A model generated the notes under the pieces. That model searched no databases and had not been told where the DNA came from. It saw only the letters and a program-made list of their open reading frames with translations. A DNA stretch of 64,000 bases from Gnetum montanum (taxonomy: Eukaryota > Streptophyta > Gnetopsida > Gnetales > Gnetaceae). Position 1 is the stretch's first letter. Each line of letters opens with the position of its first letter. This document shows, piece by piece, positions 23,158-33,028 of the stretch. Location of the stretch: positions 509,363-573,362 of the forward strand of contig MNCI01035832.1 in the NCBI GenBank assembly GCA_015680685.1, given 5' to 3'. The position numbers and the translations under genes were made by a program.

Positions 23158-24717
23158 AATAATGTTTAGAATGCAAAAAAATGTTTTGGAATCTAAATAA
23201 TGTGTTCAAGTTTGGCTTTTATAGGCTTCAAGGTTGTTGATTTTATGCTACAAACTTCTACCATGATTGCTGATAGATTGACATTGTTTGCAAGTGTTGT
23301 AGACCATAATTCCTAGCGTAGTTGACCATTTAAGGCAAGTTTTGATACACAAAAGCCATCAAAATCACACCATATACTAAAAATAGTAAAAGAATGTTTG
23401 TGACTATGTTGGCTTTATTTCAACTATGTTGGCAATGTGAAGACTGCTGAAAGTTATGTTGACTACGCTAGCCATTGTGAGGAAGGTGAAAAATCCAACG
23501 CAGGCCTTGCAACATCCACGTTGGATTTTGTAGTAACTACACTGGGAATTGCTAAAATAATAAAAACCCAACACCACCAATGCTAGGTGTAGGTGGTTCC
23601 AAAATAGTTGAAGCTATACCACCACAAAAGATCATGAAAATGCCAAATTTGGAAGTCCCCAGGGCATTTTCAACCTTCCCAAGCCCAAATATAAACATGA
23701 GATTGCTTTTCCACTTGGGAAGTGAAGTAGTAGCAACTTATGAGGCATTTTTAGCCTCCAAATAGTTAAAGTATGCAAGATTATTGCTCACAAACCATAA
23801 ACCTTACATTTACAATAAACTCTTGCCTCAAGTTAGGTAGTGAGAGTTACAAATTGCAACATGAATTTTGTTACTGGTATTTCATTAGCCGCTCTTTGTT
23901 TATGTTTGAAGTATTGACCCAAGAGACATCAACAAAGAATGCAAAACACCACTGTAGGTCCATCACCAATGTTTCCTCTCTGCACTTGATCTTGTAGTGT
24001 TGAACCACACCAAAGAGTGCTTGTCATGGTGAGATAGGATTAAATGTTTTATTTGGCTACAAGGAAATGGTTATTTGGGTTAATAATGGGTTCAAATGTT
24101 GACATAATGGCTACAATTATGGTAATGACATATTGGCTAATTAACAAGGTATTTACGCTTTGTGTCTTCAAGATAAGGGTAACTTGGTAATATTCTTGAG
24201 GGATCAATATCTTGCTCCAATGTTTCTTAGGTCATTAGGCTCCTCCCTTTGCTTGTTTGGAGCCATTGATTTTTCTTTTTGTCTTCATTGGCCTTTCGGC
24301 TTTCTTGGAAATTTGCTTCTCCATTTTTTAGGATGAAACCTTCATTGGGTTTCATTAGCAAGGCCTGATTTGTTTTGATTTTCCCATTGAATGAGATTTG
24401 TTACGTTCAACGAACTTGATGGAACTTGAAGAAGGAGTTGTTAAGTAGCCACAATGCATCAGTGTCAAGCATAGGACAACATTTTTGTTTAGTATAAGGA
24501 AGGTTACATTTAGGCTATGGGATGGTGGCTTGAAGGGGGAATAACAAGAGCAAAGTGGAGTAAACACTCTTGACATGATGGGACAAGCTAACCAAGTCTT
24601 ATGCATCAAGGTCATGTAATAACTTGTTGCCATAATGAGTTGCACCTTTGCGATGACTTCAAGTTTCATCCTGCAAGCACAACTTCAAGAGAATAAGAAA
24701 ACATGTTGTTGCATGAT
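23158..24717 (-). mobile_element. 3' LTR-side tail of Tat copy C, cut off from its pol by element F
   Basis: In reverse complement this matches the tail of copy A: the block around 23,630-23,720 corresponds to 8865-8930, AAAACACCACTGTAGGTCCA (23,944) to the 8577 start block, and 24,230-24,420 to 8080-8300. From 23,390 to 23,590 it carries arm motifs GACTATGTTGGC, GACTACGCTAGCC and AACTACACTGGG, which match the arm type of the array of copy C (51.3-53.6 kb) and not that of copy A. It ends at the target site of element F; the rest of copy C resumes at 45,886. Confidence 0.6.
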
Positions 24718-25089
24718 GATACTGTTGACACATTTCTATCATTTCATGAAGCAGCAACTTGTTAAGAAGAATTCAGTTCAAAACTTTATTCCAAAATTTA
24801 AGAGTTAAAGGGTTACTACATTCACAAGACTACCCTGCAGTTCTAGTCATGCAGTTCTAGTCATGAACACCCTTTCTGCCATGATTTTCTTATACTCTAC
24901 TAACACAAAATCAAATAATACGTAATGATATTGACGCTTGAGATGAAACAAGCATGGCCCACTCGAGTTGGCAGCTGTTCCTCATCATGGTTTTCAATGG
25001 GATTCCCAAAACATATTAACATATAAGCATAGCATGGAAGTGGGGTTTTATCAGCGGCTCCTATAAGGAACCCATATGAACTAAAACAT

Positions 25090-25641
25090 AATGCAAGAAC
25101 TTGAGTGCAGTGGAGTCAATTAAAGAAATCACAATGTTGGGAGCATTGGCGGTGGTGTCATGTATTGTTGTTCTAGCAACGGTAGGTTGTCTCAATCCAG
25201 AGGTTTCGTGCTAGACCGTTAGTCATGGTAGTGCTTCAACAATACCGTTCCTGCCCAGCTATGGGATAATAAAATAGATAATTACCTCTGAGCTATTGGA
25301 TGGCACAGAAACAATGCCTATCAGTGATAGGGATGGGGGCTCCGTGTAAAGGTAAAAGACGAGAACGACCACGATGGGAATGTCATCATCGTGTGGCCCT
25401 ATTATTCGTGGCTCAATTAGCAACGTACGCTCTTCAACGGCAACCATCCATTGCTTGGGCAAATGCATGACTACCTCAAGAAACTGTGCCAGAAATTACA
25501 TCATGGTATTTGACTACAACACGGCTTTAGAGCCAAACGCGTTGGGCAGTAACCACCGATGGCACTCATTTTGTTCAACTAATTCTATTCAAAATCCTTT
25601 GTTTGAGAGCAATCTCAAGGATTAATCTGCATCCTGTAACA
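25090..25641 (+). other. GC-richer captured-looking segment upstream of the MLO exon (5' LTR)
   Basis: Broken frames include GALAVVSCIVVLATVGCLNP (secretory-signal-like) and, from 25,374, MGMSSSCGPIIRGSIS and RNYIMVFDYNTALEP. The 3' LTR has matching frames from 43,195 (GALVVVSCIAGLAMVACLSP) and 43,452. Base composition differs from the AT-rich remainder of the LTR. It may be promoter or upstream sequence brought in with the MLO exon, or part of another gene; I do not recognise it. Confidence 0.4.
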
Positions 25642-25874
25642 ATGGAGGAAGGAGAGGACGAGAACTGGTCACTGGGATTTCTCTCACCTAGTCTGTGGCC
25701 ACTATCTTAATGGTGCTTATGGTCATTTCCTCAATCATTAATCATTCAACTGACAACCTCATGGAGTGGCTGCAAAGAAGTAAGAATGGACCTTTGCACA
25801 AAACAGTAGAAGAAATGAAAGTCGAGCCATTGTTGTTGGGCTACTTGTCTCTGTTGTCAACAGCATCGTGGTAG
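25642..25874 (+). pseudogene. MLO-like first-exon remnant in the 5' LTR of F
   Basis: ATG at 25,642 starts MEEGEDENWSLGFLSPSLWP, then the frame shifts and continues MVISSIINHSTDNLMEWLQR, KNGPLHKTVEEMKVEPLLLG and YLSLLSTASW before a stop at 25,872. Plant MLO proteins (seven-membrane-span proteins known for powdery-mildew susceptibility) start with an acidic stretch, a TPTW-type first membrane segment, and an amphipathic helix ending in ALxKIKEELMLLGFISLLL. The order and spacing fit, and the break after LLLT is where the first MLO exon commonly ends. A frameshift and a stop make it non-coding. No later MLO segment was found. Confidence 0.6.
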
Positions 25875-27805
25875 GCTAGAGCTTCTGCGTCATAGCCAGA
25901 TTTTCAGATTCAACATCATTTCCACAAGTGCGACTTCAATATTCAAACCAGATTGATTTTTCTTTTACGGTAACAAACATGACGTCTGTGATGTTTGGGC
26001 TGCCCAAGGTGTTGCAGTGGTGTCCTTCTACATGTCGGGAAGTGAGCGGTGGTGGTGCAGGCATGGAGGCACTTGGTAGCAGGTGGCATACTGAATGGTG
26101 CTTATTCTAATGATGGAGATGGTGGCTCCACTTGAAAACTCCAACGTCCCTCAAGCTGGAGACTCCAATCCTGGCAAGGACGAATCCGCTGCTCCCAAAT
26201 GCATCGCCTGGACCTCCACCACCTAAGTCGGATCCCGCCGTTCTGTATTCGGCTTCAAATTCCAGCAGACGACATTGACGGCATCGAAAATGGAAGAGAC
26301 ATGACACGATAAATCATAAAACCCGAGTCCTTATACAGACCACGACTAATTTTTTTTTTTTTTTAAAGAGTTTTGTTAACTAATGCCCTAAGCTATGGTG
26401 TAAGAAGAAATACTATGGGCATAAGGTTATAATATGAGTTTTAACAATAATTTATATTTAGGTATATATAAAGAAAAAAGGGAAAAGTTATCATTTAAAA
26501 AAGGGGAAGATTATTGGGCAGGACACTTGCCAACTATGGTTTAAAGTTCTCTAATGATAATAACTTCCTATAGAAATTATAACTTTTTATGGTGGTTATG
26601 AGTAAATTTCCTAGATATTTGTAATTCAACTTAATCTCTTATGATGATTGTAACTACTTAGAAGCCACTATAAAAAAAAGCTTCAAGGGTAGAATAAAAG
26701 AAAAAAATTAGGGAACTTGGAAGAATTATTGAAGATTTCTTGTAAAGCATGGCTTGCTAATTGCATCAATTCAACTACTTTGCTTAAATCCTCATTGTCT
26801 TAGTTGCTTAGCTAATGGTTTGGATAGTACTATGCTTGACATTTAATTTTGGGATTTTTTGATTGCTCTTATAGCTCTATTTTTTGTACAATTCTAGACT
26901 TCTATTTTGTTGCCATATAAGAGCTTATGTTGTCTTTGAAAAGCATCTTGAACAATTTAATAGTAATGTCTTTATGAAATTTCTTGTTTAAGTCTAGAGA
27001 ATCTAGAAAATCTTTGATATTTTGGGTTGACTTGAAATAGCTTCAATTTTTAATGTTTTTTTCCTAGATGATTCAATCTTGAAATTGTTAAATCTCTTCT
27101 AATAACTCCATTATTTGTAATTCTTGAAAACTATTTAACTAAACAAATAATAGCTTATATTTTGTCATTTTACAAAGCATTTTGGTAGTTTAATAAGGGT
27201 GTCCTACGTGAAATTACTTATTGAGCTTAAAAGTTTTAGATAATTTGTAATAGTTTAGATTGAATTGGAATAGCTATATTTTGAAGTGTTTATCTCACTT
27301 AAATATTTGAGATTTCACAAAAAATCGCTTTCTTTTCTTCTTTCTTTTAAAATCCATTGAATCACGATCTATTTCTAGTTTTCTTACAAATCTTTCTCTT
27401 TGGGGAAAATTAGGAGTAGATTTTTCTAGGATTGTGTTTAAGCATTTTGTTGAAATTTTTTTTCTTTCAAGAAATGTACTATAAGAACTATATAAACTAA
27501 GTGACTTGACAAAATAGGAATCTTTAATGACTCACAGTATTCGACAAGGTTAGCTAAGTTTCTTTTATAATAGCTAGTTATAGTTTCATATACAAACCCA
27601 ACCATTTCAACATTCACAATAGAAAACACAAATTTATGTTTAGTTTACTCTATTACCATTGAGTTTATTTGGAGGTATCTAGGCTGTGGTGTTTCCAAAG
27701 ACTAGAAAACACCTACACTCAAGTTTGAAGTAACACCTTCATTTCCTATGATCCTAGTCACAACACTTGAAAGCAAATGTTGACGATCCCAGATGGTCAC
27801 CAATA
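25875..27805 (+). other. Rest of the 5' LTR of F
   Basis: 25,875-26,310 is GC-rich and aligns with 44,010-44,400 of the 3' LTR; its broken frames include a Pro/Asp-rich run (in the 3' LTR SSQLQIPGDDIDDIDNGRD), origin unknown. From 26,340 the text is AT-rich with poly-T and poly-A tracts and no coding signal. Confidence 0.5.
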
Positions 27806-27824
27806 GTTCTTTCTGATGCTAGAA

Positions 27825-28659
27825 TGATGGGATGTGATATCACATGGGCTGCAATATCACATACACTGTGATATCGCATTCCCCGCGATATCGCGTCTTT
27901 CCCTGCGATATCGCAGTTCACCACCAAATCTATAAATAAGAGGCGGCTCTCCCTTGTTTCTAATTCTAGGCCTAGACCATAGCGAAACTCTAGCAGTTTT
28001 ACCTCTCCAGAGATAGAATAATTTCCATGTGCCCGTAGTAGGAGCTCCAAAGTGAACGAATCTTTATTCGAGCAAATATTGTACCTGAACACAAGTTTGT
28101 GTATGGAAATAAAGACGAAATTCTTGGATAAACCTTGCAGTGCATGGAATAGGCTAAATAGGATTTTATTTACTGTTATTTATTGTTTATCATTCAAATG
28201 CTTTATTAGTTCATTAAATCTCTCTCAACCCTTCTCTCCTAGTTAAGTGCATTCAATACGACCACTTCGAGCATGTGCGTTACACTTGGTGATCCCAGCA
28301 ACGAGTAGCGTTTGGTAACCAAGGTTGGATTGGTTTAGGGTGTGAATACTAAGTGGGAACGGATACTGATGCTAGGTTAATTAAGGCTTAGTTAGTTAGT
28401 TAAAGTTAGTTAATTAGTCTCTTCACCCTTCACCTCATTAGCATAGGAGATAAAACAGAAAAACTATAAAAATCACATACCTTAGACTTACTTAACCATA
28501 CAACCATGACAAATACAAGTAAGTCTGGGAAGACAATGAATGATAAACCTTAAGTGTTCCATAAGGCATGTAGGCACTTAGTCTAGGGAGTTCGACTGGA
28601 TCGTGTGTGTAACGCTCGTATTCATATGATTGAGTGTAGGGGTACCTCGCCACTCATCA
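27825..28659 (+). mobile_element. 5' LTR of element E
   Basis: TGATGGGATGTG to CGCCACTCATCA. The first 110 bp hold five palindromes with a GATATC or AATATC core, three of them perfect: 27,832-27,845, 27,884-27,895 and 27,903-27,916. They end just before the TATA box at 27,931-27,938. An AATAAAG signal lies near 28,108. Confidence 0.9.
27832..27916 (+). promoter_or_regulatory. Palindrome ladder upstream of the TATA box (E 5' LTR)
   Basis: Five inverted repeats spaced 16-20 bp apart: ATGTGATATCACAT, TGCAATATCACA, TGTGATATCGCA, CGCGATATCGCG and CTGCGATATCGCAG. The spacing and position just upstream of TATAAATAAG suggest a transcription-factor binding array. No factor can be named from sequence alone. 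Confidence 0.55.
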
Positions 28660-28660
28660 T

Positions 28661-28679
28661 TGATGATGTTGCCAGGGAC
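28661..28679 (+). promoter_or_regulatory. Primer binding site of element E
   Basis: TGATGATGTTGCCAGGGAC starts two bases after the 5' LTR. It corresponds to the tRNA-Asp-type site of element B with several decayed positions. Confidence 0.6.
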
Positions 28680-28761
28680 TAAGTGTTTGTGTGCTAAGTA
28701 GAGCATAGGAGATCACTCACATAATTATATAATGGTTAATCAGCACACCAAATAAGAAACA

Positions 28762-30477
28762 ATGTCTTCTTCTTCTAACAAAAGCACTTCACCGCCTAGG
28801 GATTATACAAGAAACAGTCGGCAGTCTAAAACACATAACCAAAATCCACCAGTTCCTCAATAGTACCGGGTGGTATATACTCATCCCGATGAGTATATAC
28901 CTGATTTCACTTTTATCCTCCATTAGGATGAACAACTACACTGGAGAGACTTACAAGGTAACATAGTGTTACCTTCAGATCAGGTAGTCCCTAACATGCT
29001 TCTTCGTGCTCTTGCATAGATAGGCATGACACAGATATATGTTGAATACATTGTAGGTGATTTCGACACAAGGGATTACCATCCCACAGCCGGACAACAT
29101 CTAAGGGACTCGAGGCAGGAGAGCCATCATACATTGTTGAAGGACAAAGGGGTCTCGCATGTCCTAAGTGAAATTGGAGATGGTGAACCGCTTATAATGG
29201 GTTCTCCATCAAATGATGTTGCCCCTCCTAACGATAGTGAGGAGGTGGGGTATCAGAACCTATGCTCCACAATACACAACCCTGGTTCTGATCCCCGTGA
29301 ATGCCAATTGTTCACTGAGGGAACAAAAACACATGACAAGAACAGGAATTCAGATCGTCATCACGATCGGGGCCATAGCCACCAAAGAGAAGGTAAGAAA
29401 CATCGTCATGGTGATGGTTCTCCTTCTTCTTCCCCTTCATCATATCATTCACCCTCTCCTTCCACATCAAGGTGTAGTCATAAAGAACATAACGGTGAGG
29501 ATAAGGGTAAGCAAAATGAGAGACCTTAATGAGAGAGTCGAGAGAGAGGACAAGGGCACTCTAGGGAATCAAGGCATGAATGAAGGAAAAGTAGGGAACA
29601 ACGTAGGCATCATAGACTTCATGAAAGAGATGATCATGATGAACCCCTACTTGCAACCCAAAGTATGCTAGATATTACGGAGGTAGTTAGAATACCAACA
29701 AGGCATCAAAAAGATAGCTAGATCAAACAATTAGACATGAATAATATCCCACACTTTGAAAGGGGATACAACGTTGATCTGTAGAATCATTTACAGGCAT
29801 TCCACGATGCTTGATCCTTGCAGAACATAGAGAACGAGTGGCAGAAACTAAAGTTATTTCCTAGGGCACTCATAAAAGAAGCAGAGAGTTGGTACCAGTC
29901 CTTAGAACCAGAAACCATTAGAAGATGGAGTACAATGTTAGAATTGTTCAACGATAAATACCAAACGTACTCCAAAGTGTCCAATTTGCGTAAACAGATC
30001 CAAGGATGGAAGCAAGATACTCATGAACCCTTGGATGCTACCATGGGCCGATACTATGCATTGTTACATTGTTGCCCAGGCCATGGTTACGTACAATGTG
30101 ATCAACTACGCCACCTCATAGATGGGCTAAGGCATGAAACTAGGAGAACCCTTGGGACATATGCCCAAGGGAGATTATCAGAACTTAGATCCCATGAAGT
30201 TCACAGATTGTTGGAGCAAGTAGCTAAAGAAGAAGGGGAGCTACTAAAAAAAGAAAGCGTGGAAGAATATAATCGTGATCCTTCCCTCCAAAAGAGGGGA
30301 GTGAGATTCTGTGATGAAGAGGATGAGTCACCACTTGAAGAGTTGGTGAATAAAAAAACCTTGCCACTTCAGAAACTAACGACAGAAGTATCGGCTAAGG
30401 TAGATGAAATATGGAGCTCCTTAGACAGTAAAATTGAAACTGTCCTAAAGATTGTAGAGGAATCTAAGGAGGAATGA
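28762..30477 (+). pseudogene. gag of element E
   Basis: Starts MSSSSNKSTSPPRDYTRNSR at 28,762. A few stops interrupt it (for example after NPPVPQ). A 167-residue open part runs from 29,026, ending in a His/Ser/Lys-rich low-complexity tract (RHHDRGHSHQREGKKHRH). The capsid core lies in about 29,720-30,477: NEWQKLKLFPRALIKEAESW, YQSLEPETIRRW, VSNLRKQIQGWKQ, YALLHCCPGHGYVQCDQLRH, LGTYAQGRLSELRSHEV. That is the usual Retrotrans_gag layout. The 219-residue open frame from 29,818 is the longest coding stretch in the window. It corresponds to the decayed gag of B. Confidence 0.85.
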
Positions 30478-31193
30478 AGTAGTGACAAGGACAAGAAAAA
30501 GTGGAGAGATTCAGGCCATGCACATGACAAGGGTAAGGGAAAAATGAATATGGTCGATGTGGTTGTGGATTCGGATACAGACAATGACGATGGATGTGAG
30601 ATCTACCAATATGACCATCCTAAGGGATGTTGTCCAATCATCTCACATCTACAGGAGTCTGGGGTGTATGCACTCAACCCAAGACTTAACAGACGGCAGG
30701 CACCCCGAAGGTTACCTTATCCCCAAGGTAACCCAAGGCAATTCCACCAACCATTAACGTACTATCCAAGTGGAACTCTGCCACAACCTATCGGGCAACA
30801 TCAGTAGTGGTAATACCCACAGTTATGGAGGATGCCACCGCCAAGGCAACAATACCCTTACCAGAAAACTGAACCTTATGGCTATTACATGTAGCAGTCA
30901 GTTTCTCCAAGTGACTCCATGGGTCACATAACTCCACAATGTCACTACCAAGTTCCGGAGTATTTTAGAAGGACTCCTTCTCCTCCGGGAGACATACCAT
31001 AGACCTACCATCCTCCAAATCCATCCACCTCTCTTACATCAATAGTTCCACTACCACCCGCTCCAACAATGCAAGGGGAACTCCCCACTCAACCATAGCA
31101 ACGTAATGCTATGAGAGCTGTAAACCTTCAACGCGCTACTACTTCTGACAACTGCAAGAAGAGAAGACCTTTCTTCAGAACCAAAAGCCTAGA
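30478..31193 (+). pseudogene. gag C-terminal Pro-rich region of element E
   Basis: Continues the gag in a partly open frame from 30,544 (87 residues): CEIYQYDHPKGCCPIISHLQ, then Pro/Gln-rich text (PYPQGNPRQFHQPLTYYPSG) with a few stops. Element B has the same DPKGxCPIxSHL block. The solo LTR interrupts the region at 31,194. Confidence 0.6.
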
Positions 31194-32089
31194 TGATGAG
31201 TGGCAAGGTACCCCTACACTCAACCATATGAATACGAGCGTTCACACACGATCCAGTCAAACTCCATGGACAAGCTAGTTGTGGTATCCAGATAGTTACA
31301 CATTGATAGCATTTTGTTGTCTTCCCACCTGGACTAGTATTTGCTTTGTCACACATGGTTTAGTCCAAAGTGAGGCATATGATGTGATCCTCAACTAGTG
31401 CTACTCCTAGAGACAATGGAAAATAATCTTAATTAAACTAATAAGCAATAGAAAATGAAGTCTATGCTAGCCTAAGTGCGATGAGCATCTATCCCTTAAT
31501 CATCTGCACACATCTTGGACCTCGTGCATGACTACTACTAGGATTACCAAGCATAGATCCTAGGTACGCTACTGGGTTACCAAGTAGTCACACTTAAATG
31601 CTCGTGACTAAGTCGTACTCATTCCGCAGTTAACAACAAGAATAGTAAATGATGATAAAGAAATATTAACTAAGAAAACAATAAATAACAATAACAATTA
31701 ACAATAATAATTAAATAATTAAAACTAAGTGAATGCTGCAATGATGAAGTAATCTCAATCTTTATTTCCGGTCATGTGTGCGTCCAAGTATGTCACACTC
31801 GAATAAAGGTTTCGTACAATTATAAGCATCACACTGTAGGCATGCACTTGGAAAAATATTCTAACTCCTATGAAAACAAACTACAAGAACCTCCCCTACA
31901 ATTAACCCAAAAGATACCTAAGCGCAGTGGGTGCACGCTTATTTATAGGCTAGCACAAACAAGGCTGCGTATACGGGGCCACGTATACAGGGCCTAGTAT
32001 ACGCAACGGGCTGAGTATACAGGGCCTAGTATATGGGGCCACATATATGGGGCCTAGTATATGCAGCACCCAAAAACCATGATTCATCA
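31194..32089 (-). mobile_element. Solo LTR of an Athila-like relative, nested in element E
   Basis: TGATGAGTGGCAAGGTACCC to CATGATTCATCA, flanked by the 5 bp duplication CTAGA at 31,189-31,193 and 32,090-32,094. There is no internal sequence, so it arose by LTR-LTR recombination. The reversed TATA box is at 31,940-31,947. Beyond it, from about 31,970 to 32,070, five or six GTATAC-core palindromes alternate with GGCCC blocks, where B, E and G have GATATC cores. It is therefore a distinct subfamily. Confidence 0.9.
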
Positions 32090-32239
32090 CTAGACAAGCT
32101 CTCACAACCACAAGCGTATGAGTCCGTACATGCTCCTCCAACAAATAATGCTTTGAAGCTCCCTTCAAACCAATACCAGAGCTCAACGCATACAGTTATG
32201 TTAACACATATTGTAACCGACTAGATCAAGGTAGGCCAC

Positions 32240-32660
32240 CTTCCCAGGAAACTCTCTAACCCTGGAAGTCCCTTAATCTACCTCCAAGTCACTAGGAACG
32301 AACCACATAAGGCTCTTCTTGACTTAGGTTCTGGAGTCAACTTAATATCACGAGAAATATATCAAGCTTAGAACCTTCCTCCACTCAAGAAGAGCAATAT
32401 TCAACTAGAGCTGGCTAACTAGTCCATCACCATTCCCTTGGGATCGGTGGAGGACATCATTACCACTGTGTGTGGTTGGTAATGTCTAGTTGATTTCCTA
32501 GTGATAGAAGTCAACAACAATGAAGGGGACTTTCCAATTATAATGGGAAGGACATGGTTAAGTACAATAGATGCATGCCTAGGAATCCATGATCTTTCCT
32601 TGGAAATATCTAAGATAAACATTTATGGAAAGATCAAGAAGAAGAAAGTTTCATGCATCA
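32240..32660 (+). pseudogene. Aspartic protease domain of element E
   Basis: KALLDLGSGVNLISREIY at about 32,309-32,362 holds the catalytic DLG(S/A) motif in the form usual for Athila-like proteases, and FPIIMGRTWLSTIDACLGI at about 32,530-32,587 is the conserved C-terminal part. Stops between the two show decay. The protease would process the gag polyprotein. Confidence 0.75.
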
Positions 32661-33028
32661 CATACAGTGACTCATCGGGTGATGACATGGAGGAATGCTT
32701 AGCATCTCCTACATGCAACCGGTGTGCCCTAGAAACTCTGAGACAAAGATGCCTATATGTAGCAACCACACAACAAGTGGACACCCCATGGTTGATAGCT
32801 AATCAAAAGAGCAACCGACCAACATGCATGGAACGAAATGGGGGAACAACTCATGCCCATAACGAAAGCATAAATACATTGGAATATGAGCATCACCAAC
32901 TTCCACCCCTTAACTTGAAAACATCAATCCGAAGAAGTTGGACACTTTTAAGAAATTCAAACAGGCGCTCATTATTTCAGATCTCTTCCTTTCCATTCAG
33001 TCATGGGGGAGATGGCCACCTATGCTAA
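32501..33028 (+). pseudogene. Fused open frame: protease end joined to integrase tail (pol deletion scar)
   Basis: A 175-residue open frame starts in the protease (FPIIMGRTWLS), passes through an acidic/Cys-containing linker (YSDSSGDDMEE) and ends SLFQISSFPFSHGGDGHLC-stop. Element G, whose integrase is complete at its end, closes its frame with SLFQISSFQLSRGKNGHQC-stop. The last 19 residues are thus the integrase end read in the same phase. RT, RNase H and the integrase core are missing between, with the join near 32,965. Confidence 0.7.

Larger units (their letters stand above)
24723..27805 (+). mobile_element. 5' LTR of element F
   Basis: TGTTGACACATTTCTATC to GGTCACCAATA. It contains the MLO exon remnant (25,642-25,874), flanking sequence of unknown origin from about 25,090 to 26,310 with relatively high GC, and then a long AT-rich part. 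The homologous 3' LTR aligns over its whole length with small gaps. Confidence 0.85.

Noticed and set aside
24355-24669. 104-residue minus frame
   Set aside because: Lies in the 3' untranslated tail of Tat copy C; the corresponding part of copy A is not open and no domain is visible.
29213-29671. 152-residue + frame
   Set aside because: Out-of-frame shadow of the E gag ORF that starts at 29,026.
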